From NCBI RefSeq assembly GCF_017742995.1, contig NZ_CP072425.1, forward strand, positions 4,184,241 to 4,248,240: a stretch of DNA of 64,000 bases. The letters run 5' to 3'. The stretch is from Pseudoalteromonas viridis (GTDB taxonomy: Bacteria > Pseudomonadota > Gammaproteobacteria > Enterobacterales > Alteromonadaceae). Positions within the stretch are counted from its first letter, which is position 1; the number at the start of each line of letters is the position of its first letter. The position numbers and the translations under genes were made by a program. Shown piece after piece: positions 28,065 to 40,696 of the stretch. A model generated the notes under the pieces. That model was not told the DNA's origin, searched no databases, and was given only the letters and a program-made list of their open reading frames with translations.

Positions 28065-30500
28065 TTATGAATGATCTTTTTCTTGCTCGTTTGGCGCTTC
28101 GCCTTCGGCGTCTTTATCGTCGCCATTCACCACATCGGCAATTTGCTGCAAACGGGCCAGTGCCAGTGCATTGATACTCTGCTGCGGATACTCGCCATTG
28201 GTAAGCGCCCCGGCTTCACGTTGCATCAGCAAAGACAGCGCCTCGTCGACTGTTGCCACCGCGAAAATATGGAAGCGACCTTGCTGAGCTGCCGCCAGCA
28301 CTTCGTCATCCAGCACCAGGTTGATCAGGTTCGAGCGGGGAATGATCACACCCTGACGCCCGGTCAGGCCACGCATTTTACACAGCTTAAAGAAGCCTTC
28401 AATTTTTTCATTCACGCCGCCGACAGCCTGCACCTCACCGTGCTGATTGATGGAGCCCGTCAGTGCCAGTGACTGGTCGATAGGCAGCTGAGTAATGGCA
28501 GAAATAAGGCCACACAGCTCAGCCAGCGACGCGCTGTCACCGTCAATAAAGCCATAACTTTGTTCGATGGCAATGTTGGCACTCAGCGTCAGGCTAAAGT
28601 TTTGCGCATATTTATTGCCCAGGTAACCGGTCAGCAGCATAACGCCTTTAGAGTGGATCGACTTACCTAACTCGGCTTCACGCTCCACGTCTATCACCCC
28701 ATCGGCACCGGCATACACAGTCGCGGTGATCCGCGCCGGCGTACCAAAGGCGGTATCGCCAATGTGCAGCACCGTCAGACCGTTGACTTTACCGACTGCC
28801 TCACCTTCTGTGGCGATCAAAGTATGGCCTTCTTCAATGTCACTGAGCATATTCTCACTGAGCTGGCCGGTGCGATATTGCTTGCCCACAATGGCTTCGT
28901 CGATATGCGGCGCGTCGATTTCGCTAAGTCCATCCTGCTTGGCGTAATAACTCGCTTCTGCCACCAGCTCAAGTACATCGGCAAAACGTGCCGAGAGCTT
29001 GTTCTGATGCTCAGCCTGGCGATAGCTGAACTTCAATAAACGCGCCAGTGCCTCGCCAGTTAAGGTGCACTTGAGTGTCTGTTCACAGTACTCCTGCACT
29101 TTAGTAACAAACTGATATTGCAGCCGATCACTGTCCGGCAAGTAATAGTCAAAATCAGCCAGCACCCGAAATAGTTCACCAAACTCTTCGTCGTATTCCC
29201 CTATGGTGTAATACAAGTCACGGGAGCCCAGCAGGATGATCTTCACATCCAGCGGGATCAGCTGAGGTTTAAGGGTAAAGCTGCTGCCGACCGAGCTGTC
29301 CTGATAAGGTAAATCGTTTTTGATCTGGTGCGTCTTTAAAGACAGTTTGAGCCCGTCCCAGACCTGTACATTGGCCAGTACTTTGTCGGCATCCATGATC
29401 AGGTAACCACCGTTAGCACGGTGCAGTGCCCCCGGCTGAATAGAGCGATAGCTGGTGATCAGCGTGCCGTGCGCATTGGCATACTCAATTTTGCCAAAAA
29501 TGTTGCCAAAGGTCGGGTTAGGCTCGTACACCACAGGCGCCGCCTGTCCTTCTTTGAACTCCACCAGAATATTCGGGGCAAAGAAATCACTCAGCATGCC
29601 CTTGGCATCAAAGTCATCTTTATTTTCGTCTCCTGCGGCACTGTCGTCGTCCAGCCAGTCGAGTACGGCATCGACGATTTCCACCCTCAAGTCCTTGAGA
29701 TAACGGATCACCCCAATGTGGCTGGCATACTTATGTTCCAGCGCCTTGAGCAGTGGCTTGGTCGCCAGCTCTATGGTGGTTTTCTTCAGCTCTCGCAGTT
29801 TCTCTGATGATTCGCGCTTCCAGCGTGGCAACTCAATCAGTGCTTCAATCAGGCAGTCTTCGAGCTTTTCAATGGCATCAAAAAAGTGTTCCTGAACGGC
29901 TTCTTCCAGCGCCATAAATTCAGCATCATCAAGCGCTTTGCCATCCACCACAGGGGCAAAACTCACCACCCCTTTTTCTTCCATCATGGCAACGCTTTTC
30001 TTCGCGGCCAGCTCTTCCACCGCGCTCAGGGCGGCGTTGTATTTATTGTCAAAGTCTCTGTCGAGCGATTTTTTCTTGCGCTGATAACCCGGGTTATCAA
30101 AGGCCGCAGGAAACGTATCCACCACTTCATCTAAGAAGGAATCAATGTCATCGGCCAGGACTTTGCTCTCGCCCGCCTGCATAAACAGGGCTATCGGCTC
30201 TCTGTGGTCGTCGTAGTTATTGACATACAACCACTCTTTGGGAGTTGGGCGGGTTTTACAGTGTGCTTCGAGCTTGTCTTTGACCATAGTAAAGCGCCCG
30301 GTTGCCGCTTCGCCCATGACAAACACGTTGTAACCCGGCAGCTCCATGCCCAGCGCGAAGTCGAGCGCACTTTGCGCCCGGTTCTGGCCGATAAAAGGCA
30401 AAGGATCCGGATAGGGATTTTGCATGCAGGTGGAGATGTGTGGCAAAGACACACTCGGAGCCAGCTGTTCGCTGCTCAAAGGCTTAATGGTTTTCGTCAT
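28065..30500 (-). CDS. Lon-like ATP-dependent protease (LonB/YcbZ-type)
   Basis: 811 residues. The N-terminal region has a degenerate AAA module with a Walker-A-like segment (FVMGEAATGRFTMVK); a helical insert follows, then the AAA portion with IMDADKVL and the Lon proteolytic domain at the C-terminus. The catalytic dyad is Ser656 (DGDSASLAEL) and Lys699 (GVNEKIEGFF), 43 residues apart as in Lon. E. coli YcbZ is the nearest named relative and differs from housekeeping Lon. The C-terminal tail is acidic. Probably co-transcribed with the FKBP gene. Confidence 0.9.
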   Translation of the reverse strand: MTKTIKPLSSEQLAPSVSLPHISTCMQNPYPDPLPFIGQNRAQSALDFALGMELPGYNVFVMGEAATGRFTMVKDKLEAHCKTRPTPKEWLYVNNYDDHREPIALFMQAGESKVLADDIDSFLDEVVDTFPAAFDNPGYQRKKKSLDRDFDNKYNAALSAVEELAAKKSVAMMEEKGVVSFAPVVDGKALDDAEFMALEEAVQEHFFDAIEKLEDCLIEALIELPRWKRESSEKLRELKKTTIELATKPLLKALEHKYASHIGVIRYLKDLRVEIVDAVLDWLDDDSAAGDENKDDFDAKGMLSDFFAPNILVEFKEGQAAPVVYEPNPTFGNIFGKIEYANAHGTLITSYRSIQPGALHRANGGYLIMDADKVLANVQVWDGLKLSLKTHQIKNDLPYQDSSVGSSFTLKPQLIPLDVKIILLGSRDLYYTIGEYDEEFGELFRVLADFDYYLPDSDRLQYQFVTKVQEYCEQTLKCTLTGEALARLLKFSYRQAEHQNKLSARFADVLELVAEASYYAKQDGLSEIDAPHIDEAIVGKQYRTGQLSENMLSDIEEGHTLIATEGEAVGKVNGLTVLHIGDTAFGTPARITATVYAGADGVIDVEREAELGKSIHSKGVMLLTGYLGNKYAQNFSLTLSANIAIEQSYGFIDGDSASLAELCGLISAITQLPIDQSLALTGSINQHGEVQAVGGVNEKIEGFFKLCKMRGLTGRQGVIIPRSNLINLVLDDEVLAAAQQGRFHIFAVATVDEALSLLMQREAGALTNGEYPQQSINALALARLQQIADVVNGDDKDAEGEAPNEQEKDHS

Positions 30501-30553
30501 TCCTAACTTCTTTCTCTTGGCCGGCCGCGCGAAACTTGCACACGGGGCTGTGA

Positions 30554-31012
30554 TTAAGGGGTAAGTGCCTTACGAGCAAACTCACCGTGCCCACATTCGC
30601 TGCACGACGGAATTTCCAACGCATAATAGACATTCGTTTTATGGCCGCAATTTTTACACACTAATTGCCCCAATGCTATCCATTCCCCTTGTTTGTAGAT
30701 GCCATCGTGTTGAAAGTCTTGTACTAATGCCTGCCATTCAAGCTGCGTGCGGTCCTCCAGCTGAGCCAGTTCGTACATCACACTGGCCTTGAGTTCCTCC
30801 CAGGCCACATCGTCATAATGGTCTTTGTGTTCGCTCAGGTGAGCCAGGTCACGTTTAAGATAATAGCGATAATCGGCTAATTTATCTTTCGACAGCTGCT
30901 TCAGCGCTTCCTGGGCCTCCATAAACTCTTTGACCAGCCTTTTAAGCTCATGCTCTTTGACGTCTTTCAGCCACACTGAAAAGTCATCCAGCCAGCGTTT
31001 GTAATCTGCCAT
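30554..31012 (-). CDS. Zinc-ribbon protein, YbeL-like (DUF1451)
   Basis: 152 residues from ATG 31012, which has GGGAGG six bases upstream and the family start ADYKRWLDD; ten extra upstream codons are rejected. A long helical region (about 1-115) is followed by a C-terminal zinc ribbon with two Cys-x2-Cys pairs (CKNCGH and CSECGH). It is divergent from leuS, the same neighbourhood as E. coli ybeL. Function unknown. Confidence 0.9.
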   Translation of the reverse strand: MADYKRWLDDFSVWLKDVKEHELKRLVKEFMEAQEALKQLSKDKLADYRYYLKRDLAHLSEHKDHYDDVAWEELKASVMYELAQLEDRTQLEWQALVQDFQHDGIYKQGEWIALGQLVCKNCGHKTNVYYALEIPSCSECGHGEFARKALTP

Positions 31013-31197
31013 GTTTACCTCCCGACTCAGGCTATTTTGCAAGGTATTTACTCTGCCTTTGCCTCAGTATAGTTCAGCTGACGTCACAGTCCTGAAACAA
31101 ATCATCATCACAGCGCCAATTTACGCTGATAATTCCGCTTTGAAGCGCTGTGATCAGCGCGTTTTTTCGGGTATGCTATCGGCAATTTTCTAATTAG

Positions 31198-33809
<2,612 letters not shown>

Positions 33810-33810
<1 letters not shown>

Positions 33811-34343
33811 TGGCTACCCTGCTGAATACCCCATTATTCAGTATGATGCGACGCTGGCAGGGTTTTATGCTGGCGTTGTTTACCTGTATGGCGCTGTCCG
33901 GATGTGGCTTTCAACTAAAGAAAGCCTCCTATCTGCCGGACGACCTCAGGACACTTCACCTCAGTGGCACCGACAGTAAGTCGGCGCTGTTTATGAGCCT
34001 TAAGCAAGAGCTTAAACGTGCTCAGGTCCAGCTGCTGCCCTCGCCAAAGCTTGCTAATGGCCAAGACGCGGTTGAACTGCACCTGTACCGGGACTCACTT
34101 GAGCGTCAGACGCTGAGCCTGTTTAAAAATGGTCAGGTGGCACAATATGAGCTGGCCTACAGCGTACGCTATCGTCTCACTCGTCCGGGTTTTGAACCCA
34201 TCGAGCAGGAATTTGAACTGTACCGCAACTACCAGGATGACCCGGACAATGCCCTGGGCAAGTCTCAGGAGCGGGAGATCATCCTCGGCGAGCTGCGCCA
34301 GCTTGCCAGCCGCCGTATTATCCGTGAATTGTCTCAACTCTAA
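33810..34343 (+). CDS. lptE: LPS-assembly lipoprotein LptE
   Basis: 177 residues. Lipoprotein signal with lipobox LSGC (CGFQLKKA follows, the typical LptE opening). The body has the alternating strands of LptE (VELHLYRDSLERQTLSLF, YELAYSVRYRLT). LptE plugs the LptD barrel (gene at the left edge of this window). The first ATG overlaps the leuS stop; ATG at 33843 is an alternative start that gives a shorter signal peptide. The stop base is shared with holA. Confidence 0.9.
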
Positions 34344-35380
34344 TGCGTTGTTATGCCAATCAATTAGCAGGCCAGCTTAAACAGGGCCTGCAACCATTTT
34401 ATCTGATTTTTGGTGAAGAGCCTTTCCAGGAAGCCCAGTGCGTCAGCGCCGTGCGCCAGGTGGCTAAGCGCCAGGGATTTGATGAAGTGATTAAATTCAG
34501 CTTACTGCCCGGCTTTGACTGGCTGGAGCTGGTCAATCAGTACAATAGTATGTCGCTGTTCAGCGCTCAGACGCTGATCGAATTCGACCTTAACCAGCAA
34601 AAACCGCCCACCCAGGGCGTGAACATTTTAAAAGAGCTGGCGGCAAACCCGAACCCGGATGTGATATTAATCCTCAAAGGCGCTAAAGCCTCGCAGGATA
34701 TTCAGCGCAGTGCCTGGTTTAAGGCGCTGGATAAGCAAGGCCTGTTTGTGCCCTGCTACGCGCTGACCGGCTACCATCTGCAACGCTGGCTCGATGATGA
34801 ATGTAAGCGGCTGAAGCTCAACCTCAATAACGACGCCAAACGCAGCCTGCTACAGGCAACCGAAGGCAACCTGCTGGCCACGCACCAGGAGCTGGAGAAG
34901 CTCTCTTTACTCTATAAAAGTGCGCCAATCGATCAGGAAAAGCTGCTCAGCGGGCTGCTTAATCAGGCCAAGTTCGACATCTTTGACCTGAACGACGGTT
35001 TGCTGCGTGGTAACCCGAAAACACTTATCAAGGTGCTCAACAAGCTGGCGCACGATAATGTCGAACCCGCCAGCATAGCCTGGACGTTGCACAATCAGGC
35101 TCAGCTGTTACTAAACCTCAAGCAGCTGATCCAATCGGGCACGCCCACGCAGGATGCGTTCAAAAAGCACAATGTCTGGAAAAATCAGCAGCAGAACACC
35201 CAGCAGGCGCTGGACCGGCTCAATACCACGCAGCTGGAACAATTGTTGGTCCTGCTGGCTGAATTCGATTCGGCCTATAAGCGCAACATTCTGGTTGCAC
35301 CGTATCAGGCGCTGGCCCATATAGCACTGAGCTTTTGCCAGTCGCTGCCTTTTGCCCTGCCCTACGAGGAGCTGGCATGA
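34343..35380 (+). CDS. holA: DNA polymerase III subunit delta
   Basis: 345 residues. HolA is the clamp-loader subunit that opens the beta clamp. Family features are visible: YLIFGEEPFQEAQ (the equivalent of the E. coli YLLLGNDPLL start), an AAA-like core, and the C-terminal helical part ending with LAHIALSFCQSLP. It overlaps lptE by one base and nadD by four bases. Confidence 0.94.
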   Translation: MRCYANQLAGQLKQGLQPFYLIFGEEPFQEAQCVSAVRQVAKRQGFDEVIKFSLLPGFDWLELVNQYNSMSLFSAQTLIEFDLNQQKPPTQGVNILKELAANPNPDVILILKGAKASQDIQRSAWFKALDKQGLFVPCYALTGYHLQRWLDDECKRLKLNLNNDAKRSLLQATEGNLLATHQELEKLSLLYKSAPIDQEKLLSGLLNQAKFDIFDLNDGLLRGNPKTLIKVLNKLAHDNVEPASIAWTLHNQAQLLLNLKQLIQSGTPTQDAFKKHNVWKNQQQNTQQALDRLNTTQLEQLLVLLAEFDSAYKRNILVAPYQALAHIALSFCQSLPFALPYEELA

Positions 35381-36021
35381 TAGCGCTGTTTGGCGGCACC
35401 TTTGACCCTATCCACCTAGGTCATATCAATATGGCCACGCAGTGTGTGGATACGCTTGGCCTGTCTGAGCTGCGCTTTATTCCCAATGCCGTACCGGTGC
35501 ATAAGCAGGGTCCGGCCATCAGCACCGCAGACAGACTGGCGATGCTGCAACTGGCCATTGCCCATGAACCCAGGTTCAGCATTGACCACCGGGAGCTGGA
35601 GCGCGATACCCCTTCGTATTCTTTGCTTACCCTGCAGGAACTCAAAGCTGAGTATCCGGATCAGGCGCTGATCTTTTTAATGGGCATGGACTCATTTAAC
35701 AGCCTGGATAAATGGTATCGCTGGCAGGATATCGTGGCGCTGTGCCATATCGTGGTCTATCAGCGACCAGGCGATGCGTTTGCTCCATCTGAGGCTTTGC
35801 AGGCGTATCTGGCACGCGCGCGCTGCACAGACACCCAAACGCTGAACACTCAATCCGGTGGCCTGTGTTATTTTTTGCCGGGTCAGCCCTTTGAGGCTGC
35901 GTCCAGTACCATCAGAAACGCGATAAAACGCCGCCAAGCTGTTGAACCTTGGCTGAATAAGACAGTCCTAGAGTATATTCAGGCACACCAATTGTACCTA
36001 AGCAGTAGCGACAACCCGTAA
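35377..36021 (+). CDS. nadD: Nicotinate-nucleotide adenylyltransferase
   Basis: 214 residues from ATG 35377, overlapping the holA stop (ATGA) with GAGGAG upstream; an upstream in-frame ATG inside holA is rejected because MIALFGGTFDPIHLGH is the family start. NadD adenylates nicotinate mononucleotide in NAD synthesis. The nucleotidyltransferase motif GGTFDPIHLGH and the C-terminal SSTIRNAIKR are intact. Confidence 0.96.
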   Translation: MIALFGGTFDPIHLGHINMATQCVDTLGLSELRFIPNAVPVHKQGPAISTADRLAMLQLAIAHEPRFSIDHRELERDTPSYSLLTLQELKAEYPDQALIFLMGMDSFNSLDKWYRWQDIVALCHIVVYQRPGDAFAPSEALQAYLARARCTDTQTLNTQSGGLCYFLPGQPFEAASSTIRNAIKRRQAVEPWLNKTVLEYIQAHQLYLSSSDNP

Positions 36022-36108
36022 CCCAGTGCGCGGTGGATACACAGACTTGAGTTTCCCCCTGCTAACCGTGTTACAATTGCCGCTTATTTGTAGCAAAGAG
36101 ACAGAGAT

Positions 36109-36426
36109 TTGGATTCAAAACAACTACTAGATTTTGCCTTAGACAAAGTCGACGACATGAAAGCCCGCGATATTGTTCACCTTGATGTAAGAAATACCTC
36201 TTCCGTCACCGATTATATGGTTATCTGCTCTGGTAATTCCAAGCGCCATGTGCAATCCATTGCCGATCATGTCGCCAAAGAAGCCCGTCATGCAGGTGAA
36301 ACACCATTAGGGCATGAAGGTCAGGATACGGGTGAATGGGTGTTGGTAGATTTGGGTGATGTGGTGGTGCATGTCATGCAGGATCAGACCCGTGATTTCT
36401 ACGACCTAGAAAAACTCTGGGGTTAA
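36109..36426 (+). CDS. rsfS: Ribosomal silencing factor RsfS
   Basis: 105 residues, identical in length to E. coli RsfS. It binds uL14 and blocks subunit joining in starvation. The conserved strings [27 protein letters not shown] and VVDLGDV-like [14 protein letters not shown] are seen. Translation apparently begins at a TTG (36109) with a GAGACAGAG-like site upstream; no ATG is available in a suitable position. The gene is followed by rlmH one base after the stop. Confidence 0.93.
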   Translation: MDSKQLLDFALDKVDDMKARDIVHLDVRNTSSVTDYMVICSGNSKRHVQSIADHVAKEARHAGETPLGHEGQDTGEWVLVDLGDVVVHVMQDQTRDFYDLEKLWG

Positions 36427-36427
36427 T

Positions 36428-36898
36428 GTGAAGATCCAGCTCATTGCAGTCGGCACCAAAATGCCTGGCTGGGTTGAAACCGGCTTCCAGGAATACCAGC
36501 GGCGTTTTCCCAAAGATATGCCGCTGGAGCTGATTGAGATCTCCGCCGGCAAGCGGGGCAAAAACGCCGATATCAAACGCATTTTGCAGCAGGAAGGGGA
36601 AAAAACCCTGGCCGCTATTCCCAAAGGCAATCGCATTGTCACACTGGAAGTCACGGGCAAACCCTGGGACACCCACCAGCTGGCCAGTAATATGGAAAAG
36701 TGGCAGCTGGACGGCCGTGATGTCAGCTTGCTGATAGGCGGACCTGAAGGCCTGGCGCCGGAATGTATCGCCGCTTCCGAGCAAAAATGGTCATTGTCTA
36801 ACCTGACACTCCCCCACCCGCTGGTGCGCATTGTGGTGGCAGAAAGCCTGTATCGTGGCTGGAGTTTAAATAACAACCATCCTTATCACAGGGAATAG
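36428..36898 (+). CDS. rlmH: 23S rRNA (pseudouridine1915-N3)-methyltransferase RlmH
   Basis: 156 residues, the family length. SPOUT methyltransferase acting on 70S ribosomes. The knot and SAM-binding loop are visible as [13 protein letters not shown] [13 protein letters not shown], and the C-terminus [16 protein letters not shown]...HPYHRE is strongly conserved. The start is GTG at 36428, directly after rsfS. Confidence 0.96.
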   Translation: MKIQLIAVGTKMPGWVETGFQEYQRRFPKDMPLELIEISAGKRGKNADIKRILQQEGEKTLAAIPKGNRIVTLEVTGKPWDTHQLASNMEKWQLDGRDVSLLIGGPEGLAPECIAASEQKWSLSNLTLPHPLVRIVVAESLYRGWSLNNNHPYHRE

Positions 36899-36906
36899 TC
36901 ACCATT

Positions 36907-38778
36907 ATGCTCAATCACAGGCCGACGATCCGCGACCACAGCGCAGAAGCAAACTTGTTTGCGCGTCGCGCCTTTATTGGCTTTGTCTTCGTGGTGACCC
37001 TGATAGGCATTTTGTTGCACAATGTCTACAAGTTACAAGTCACTGAGCACGAGACCTATCAGACCCGCTCTAACGATAACCGCATTAAAGTCATTCCGGT
37101 CGCCCCTAACCGCGGGTTAATCTATGACCGCAATGGCATTATCCTGGCCGAAAACCGCCCGGTTTATAATCTGGAAGTGATCCCTGAGGACGTAGATGAC
37201 CTGGAAACCGCACTGACCCAGGTGCGCACCCTTATCGACATCAGCGACCAGCAGGTCGAAGAGTTTCGCAAAGACATTCGTCATAATCGCCGCTTTAAAA
37301 GTCAGATCCTCAAAGGCCGGTTGAACGAACAAGAGGTGGCCATCTTTTCGGTCAACCAGCATAAATTTCCCGGCTTCAGTATTGAGGCGCGGCTGGCTCG
37401 TTACTACCCCTACGGCGATACCCTTACCCATGCGCTGGGGTATGTTGCCAAGCTGAATAAAAAGGAACTGGCCGAGCTGGAATCAGAAGGTAATGCCAGC
37501 AACTATCGCGCAACCCGGGATATCGGCAAACTGGGCATTGAAAAATTTTACGAATCCCGCCTGCACGGCGTGGTAGGCTCACAACGCGTTGAGGTCAACA
37601 ACCGTGGCCGGATCATTCGCACTTTGGGCGTTGAGCCACCGCAGCCCGGTGAAGATCTGGTCCTGACCATGGACATCGGCCTGCAACAGATCGCCCAAAA
37701 AGCGCTTGAAGGCGTGCGCGGGGCCATTGTGGTGCTCGACCCCAAAGACGGCGGCGTGCTGGCCATGTACTCCAACCCAAGCTATGACCCTAACCTGTTT
37801 GTCCACGGGATCAGCAGCAAGGACTATCGTGAATTACTCAACCCCGACAGGCCGCTGATCAACCGCGTCACCCAGGGCCGCTATGCGCCGGCATCTACGG
37901 TTAAGCCCCATCTGGCTATCCTGGCGCTGGAAGAGGAGCTGGTCACAGAGCAAACCAAACTTTGGGATCCGGGTTTTTTTCAGATCCCCAACGTCGATCA
38001 CCGCTGGCGTGACTGGAAGCGCTGGGGACATGGCCATGTGGATGTATACAAAGCCATTGAAGAGTCCTGCGACACCTATTTTTACCATACCGCTTATCAG
38101 CTTGGCATTACCAAGATCAGTAACTTTATGAGCCAGTTTGGTTTTGGTGACCTCTCAGGCATCGATATCCATGAAGAAACCAGTGCCATCATGCCCACCA
38201 CAGACTGGAAGCGCCAGCGCTTCAGAGAAAACTGGTGGCCCGGCGACACCATTTCCGTCGGCATTGGACAGGGTTACTGGACTGCCACCCCTATTCAGAT
38301 TGCCAATGCGGTGTCTATTTTGGTTAACAAAGGCGCGCACCGGCCACCACATCTGGCTCAGGTTGCTCGCCATGACAATGAAGTCACGCAAATGTATACC
38401 GATGAAAAGCCGCCCGTAGTATTGAAAAACCCGGATCACTGGCGCATAGCCCTGGAGGCCATGCACAACACGGTATATAAAACCACTGGCACGGCCCACA
38501 AAGCATTCAAAGGGGCAACTTATGATCCAGCCGGTAAAACCGGTACCGCACAAATCGTCAGTATTGCCCAGGGCGAAGAGTACGACGCTGAAAAATTGCA
38601 GGAGCGGCACCGAGATAACGCCATTTACACCGGGTTCGCACCGTATAACGACCCGCGTATTGTGGTTGCCATTGTGGTTGAAAACCAGGGCGGTGGCTCG
38701 GCTATCGCTGCGCCCATCGCACGGCGCCTGATGGACTATTATTTTGCCACTTACCCCAGTGACACGGAGGGACAATGA
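36907..38778 (+). CDS. mrdA: Penicillin-binding protein 2 (elongasome transpeptidase)
   Basis: 623 residues. One N-terminal transmembrane helix (AFIGFVFVVTLIGILLH) is followed by the PBP dimerisation domain (VAPNRGLIYDRNGIILAEN) and the transpeptidase domain. The active-site serine is Ser330 (ASTVKPH), the second motif is EESCDTYF, and the third is KTGTAQ. It cross-links peptidoglycan during cell elongation with RodA, encoded next with a four-base overlap. Confidence 0.97.
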   Translation: MLNHRPTIRDHSAEANLFARRAFIGFVFVVTLIGILLHNVYKLQVTEHETYQTRSNDNRIKVIPVAPNRGLIYDRNGIILAENRPVYNLEVIPEDVDDLETALTQVRTLIDISDQQVEEFRKDIRHNRRFKSQILKGRLNEQEVAIFSVNQHKFPGFSIEARLARYYPYGDTLTHALGYVAKLNKKELAELESEGNASNYRATRDIGKLGIEKFYESRLHGVVGSQRVEVNNRGRIIRTLGVEPPQPGEDLVLTMDIGLQQIAQKALEGVRGAIVVLDPKDGGVLAMYSNPSYDPNLFVHGISSKDYRELLNPDRPLINRVTQGRYAPASTVKPHLAILALEEELVTEQTKLWDPGFFQIPNVDHRWRDWKRWGHGHVDVYKAIEESCDTYFYHTAYQLGITKISNFMSQFGFGDLSGIDIHEETSAIMPTTDWKRQRFRENWWPGDTISVGIGQGYWTATPIQIANAVSILVNKGAHRPPHLAQVARHDNEVTQMYTDEKPPVVLKNPDHWRIALEAMHNTVYKTTGTAHKAFKGATYDPAGKTGTAQIVSIAQGEEYDAEKLQERHRDNAIYTGFAPYNDPRIVVAIVVENQGGGSAIAAPIARRLMDYYFATYPSDTEGQ

Positions 38779-39881
38779 GTCCGTTGAATCAACAGCGTAC
38801 CATCTGGCAACGACTGCACATCGACCTGCCACTGCTGCTTGCCATGCTGGCGATGATGGTTGGCAGTATCACCATAGTCTACAGTGCCAGTGGTCAGGAT
38901 ATGGACATGGTGGTGCGCCACAGCAAGCGTATGTTTGCCGCCTTTGCGGCCATGCTGTTGGTGGCCCAACTGTCTCCCAATACCTTAAAAAGGCTGGTGT
39001 TTCCCATGTACACCGTTGGCCTGCTGATGCTGATTGCCGTCCTGTTTGTCGGGGTCAGCAGTAAAGGCGCGCAGCGCTGGCTGGATCTGGGTATTACCCG
39101 TTTTCAGCCATCCGAAATCATGAAAGTCGCCGTGCCCATGATGGTTGCCTGGTACATTGGTCGACACCATATGCCGCCGCGCTTTATCCACATTATCGTT
39201 GGCTTTGCGATTGTGCTGGTGCCAACTTTGCTCATTAAGGAGCAACCCGACCTGGGCACCTCTATCCTTATCGCCAGCTCAGGGATATTTGTGCTGTTTC
39301 TCGGCGGGTTGAGCTGGAAACTGATAGGCTCCGGCATGCTGCTCGCCGTGCCCGGTGGCTTTGCGCTGTGGCACTTTGGTATGCACGCCTATCAAAAACA
39401 ACGGGTCCTGACCTTTTTAGACCCGGAGAGCGACCCGCTTGGCTCTGGCTATCACATCATACAATCGAAAATCGCCATCGGCTCTGGTGGCATTGAGGGT
39501 AAGGGCTGGCTGCAGGGCACCCAGTCGCAACTGGAGTTTTTGCCCGAGCGTCATACTGACTTCATTTTTTCCGTGTTAAGTGAAGAATTCGGGCTCACCG
39601 GTGTGGTGATTTTACTGAGCCTGTATTTGTTTATCATTGGCCGCGGACTGTACGTTGCCGTAAACGCGCAGGATGCCTTCAGTAAACTGCTGGCTGGCGC
39701 ACTGACACTGACCTTTTTCGTATATATTTTTGTTAATATCGGCATGGTCTCGGGCCTACTCCCTGTCGTTGGGGTGCCACTGCCGCTGATCAGTTATGGC
39801 GGCACCTCCATGGTGACCCTGATGGCCGGGTTTGGCATTATTATGTCGATAGCCACAGATAAGAGGATGTTATTGAAGTGA
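38775..39881 (+). CDS. mrdB: Peptidoglycan glycosyltransferase RodA
   Basis: 368 residues, SEDS family, about ten transmembrane helices. Signature segments: GARRWLDLG-like GAQRWLDLGITRFQPSE, KEQPDLGTS, ERHTDFIFSVLSEEFGL and the C-terminal PLPLISYGGTSMV. It polymerises lipid II with PBP2 in the elongasome. Overlaps by four bases with mrdA upstream and rlpA downstream. Confidence 0.96.
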   Translation: MSPLNQQRTIWQRLHIDLPLLLAMLAMMVGSITIVYSASGQDMDMVVRHSKRMFAAFAAMLLVAQLSPNTLKRLVFPMYTVGLLMLIAVLFVGVSSKGAQRWLDLGITRFQPSEIMKVAVPMMVAWYIGRHHMPPRFIHIIVGFAIVLVPTLLIKEQPDLGTSILIASSGIFVLFLGGLSWKLIGSGMLLAVPGGFALWHFGMHAYQKQRVLTFLDPESDPLGSGYHIIQSKIAIGSGGIEGKGWLQGTQSQLEFLPERHTDFIFSVLSEEFGLTGVVILLSLYLFIIGRGLYVAVNAQDAFSKLLAGALTLTFFVYIFVNIGMVSGLLPVVGVPLPLISYGGTSMVTLMAGFGIIMSIATDKRMLLK

Positions 39882-40642
39882 TTAAGAGGACGTTTAAACA
39901 AGCTGCACTACTGGGCTTTGTTGTAGTATTAAGCGCCTGTAGCAGTCGCTATCATGTGAAGCAGGACAAAGCCCCGTTGCGCGCGCCCACTGAGCTGGAG
40001 ATGCAGGACGCACTGGTGACCAGTGAAGCCAAAAGTGTTAGCGCAGGTCGCCCCTATGAGGTACTAGGCAAGCGGTATACGCCCATGTCAGATGAAAAAG
40101 GGTATCAGGCACAAGGGACCGCGTCCTGGTATGGACATAAATTCCATGGCTACTACACCTCTAATGGCGAGGTGTTCAACATGTTTGATATGACCGCCGC
40201 ACACAAAACACTGCCATTACCGAGCTTTGTGCGGGTTACCAATGTCGAAAATGGCAAAAGCGCCATTGTCAGGGTCAATGACCGAGGACCCTTTCACGAT
40301 GACCGCCTGATTGACCTGTCCTATGCCGCCGCCTATAAACTGGGCTTTCATCGCCAGGGTACAGCACAGGTTAAGATAGAAGCCCTTACCATAGCGCGCG
40401 ATACGCCCAGGCTAACCTATGTGCAGGTTGCCGCCGCCAGTAACATTGAAAATGTACAGGCGCTGGCCAGCACCTTGTCGCAGCAATTTCAGCTTGGCAC
40501 ACCCATTGCCTTTGAGGACAATTTATACAAGCTAAGACTTGGCCCGATCACCGACGATAATACCGCGCAAAAGCTCTTAGAAACCTTGCGCCAGGGTGAA
40601 TTTAATCGCGCCTTCTTGCTTTACACAGAACATGAACTTTAA
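39878..40642 (+). CDS. rlpA: RlpA-like septal-ring lytic transglycosylase lipoprotein
   Basis: 254 residues. Lipobox LSAC near residue 21, then a double-psi beta-barrel domain (about 75-170: GTASWYGHKFHGYYTSNGE, RVNDRGPFHDDRLIDLS) and a C-terminal SPOR-like region (YVQVAAASNIENVQALAS). It is shorter than E. coli RlpA. SPOR domains bind denuded glycan; in Pseudomonas RlpA cleaves such strands. Overlaps mrdB by four bases. Confidence 0.93.
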   Translation: MIKRTFKQAALLGFVVVLSACSSRYHVKQDKAPLRAPTELEMQDALVTSEAKSVSAGRPYEVLGKRYTPMSDEKGYQAQGTASWYGHKFHGYYTSNGEVFNMFDMTAAHKTLPLPSFVRVTNVENGKSAIVRVNDRGPFHDDRLIDLSYAAAYKLGFHRQGTAQVKIEALTIARDTPRLTYVQVAAASNIENVQALASTLSQQFQLGTPIAFEDNLYKLRLGPITDDNTAQKLLETLRQGEFNRAFLLYTEHEL

Positions 40643-40696
40643 AATATTCAGTAATGACATTTAAACATGCCGATCAACAACCAAAAAGCGAGCATA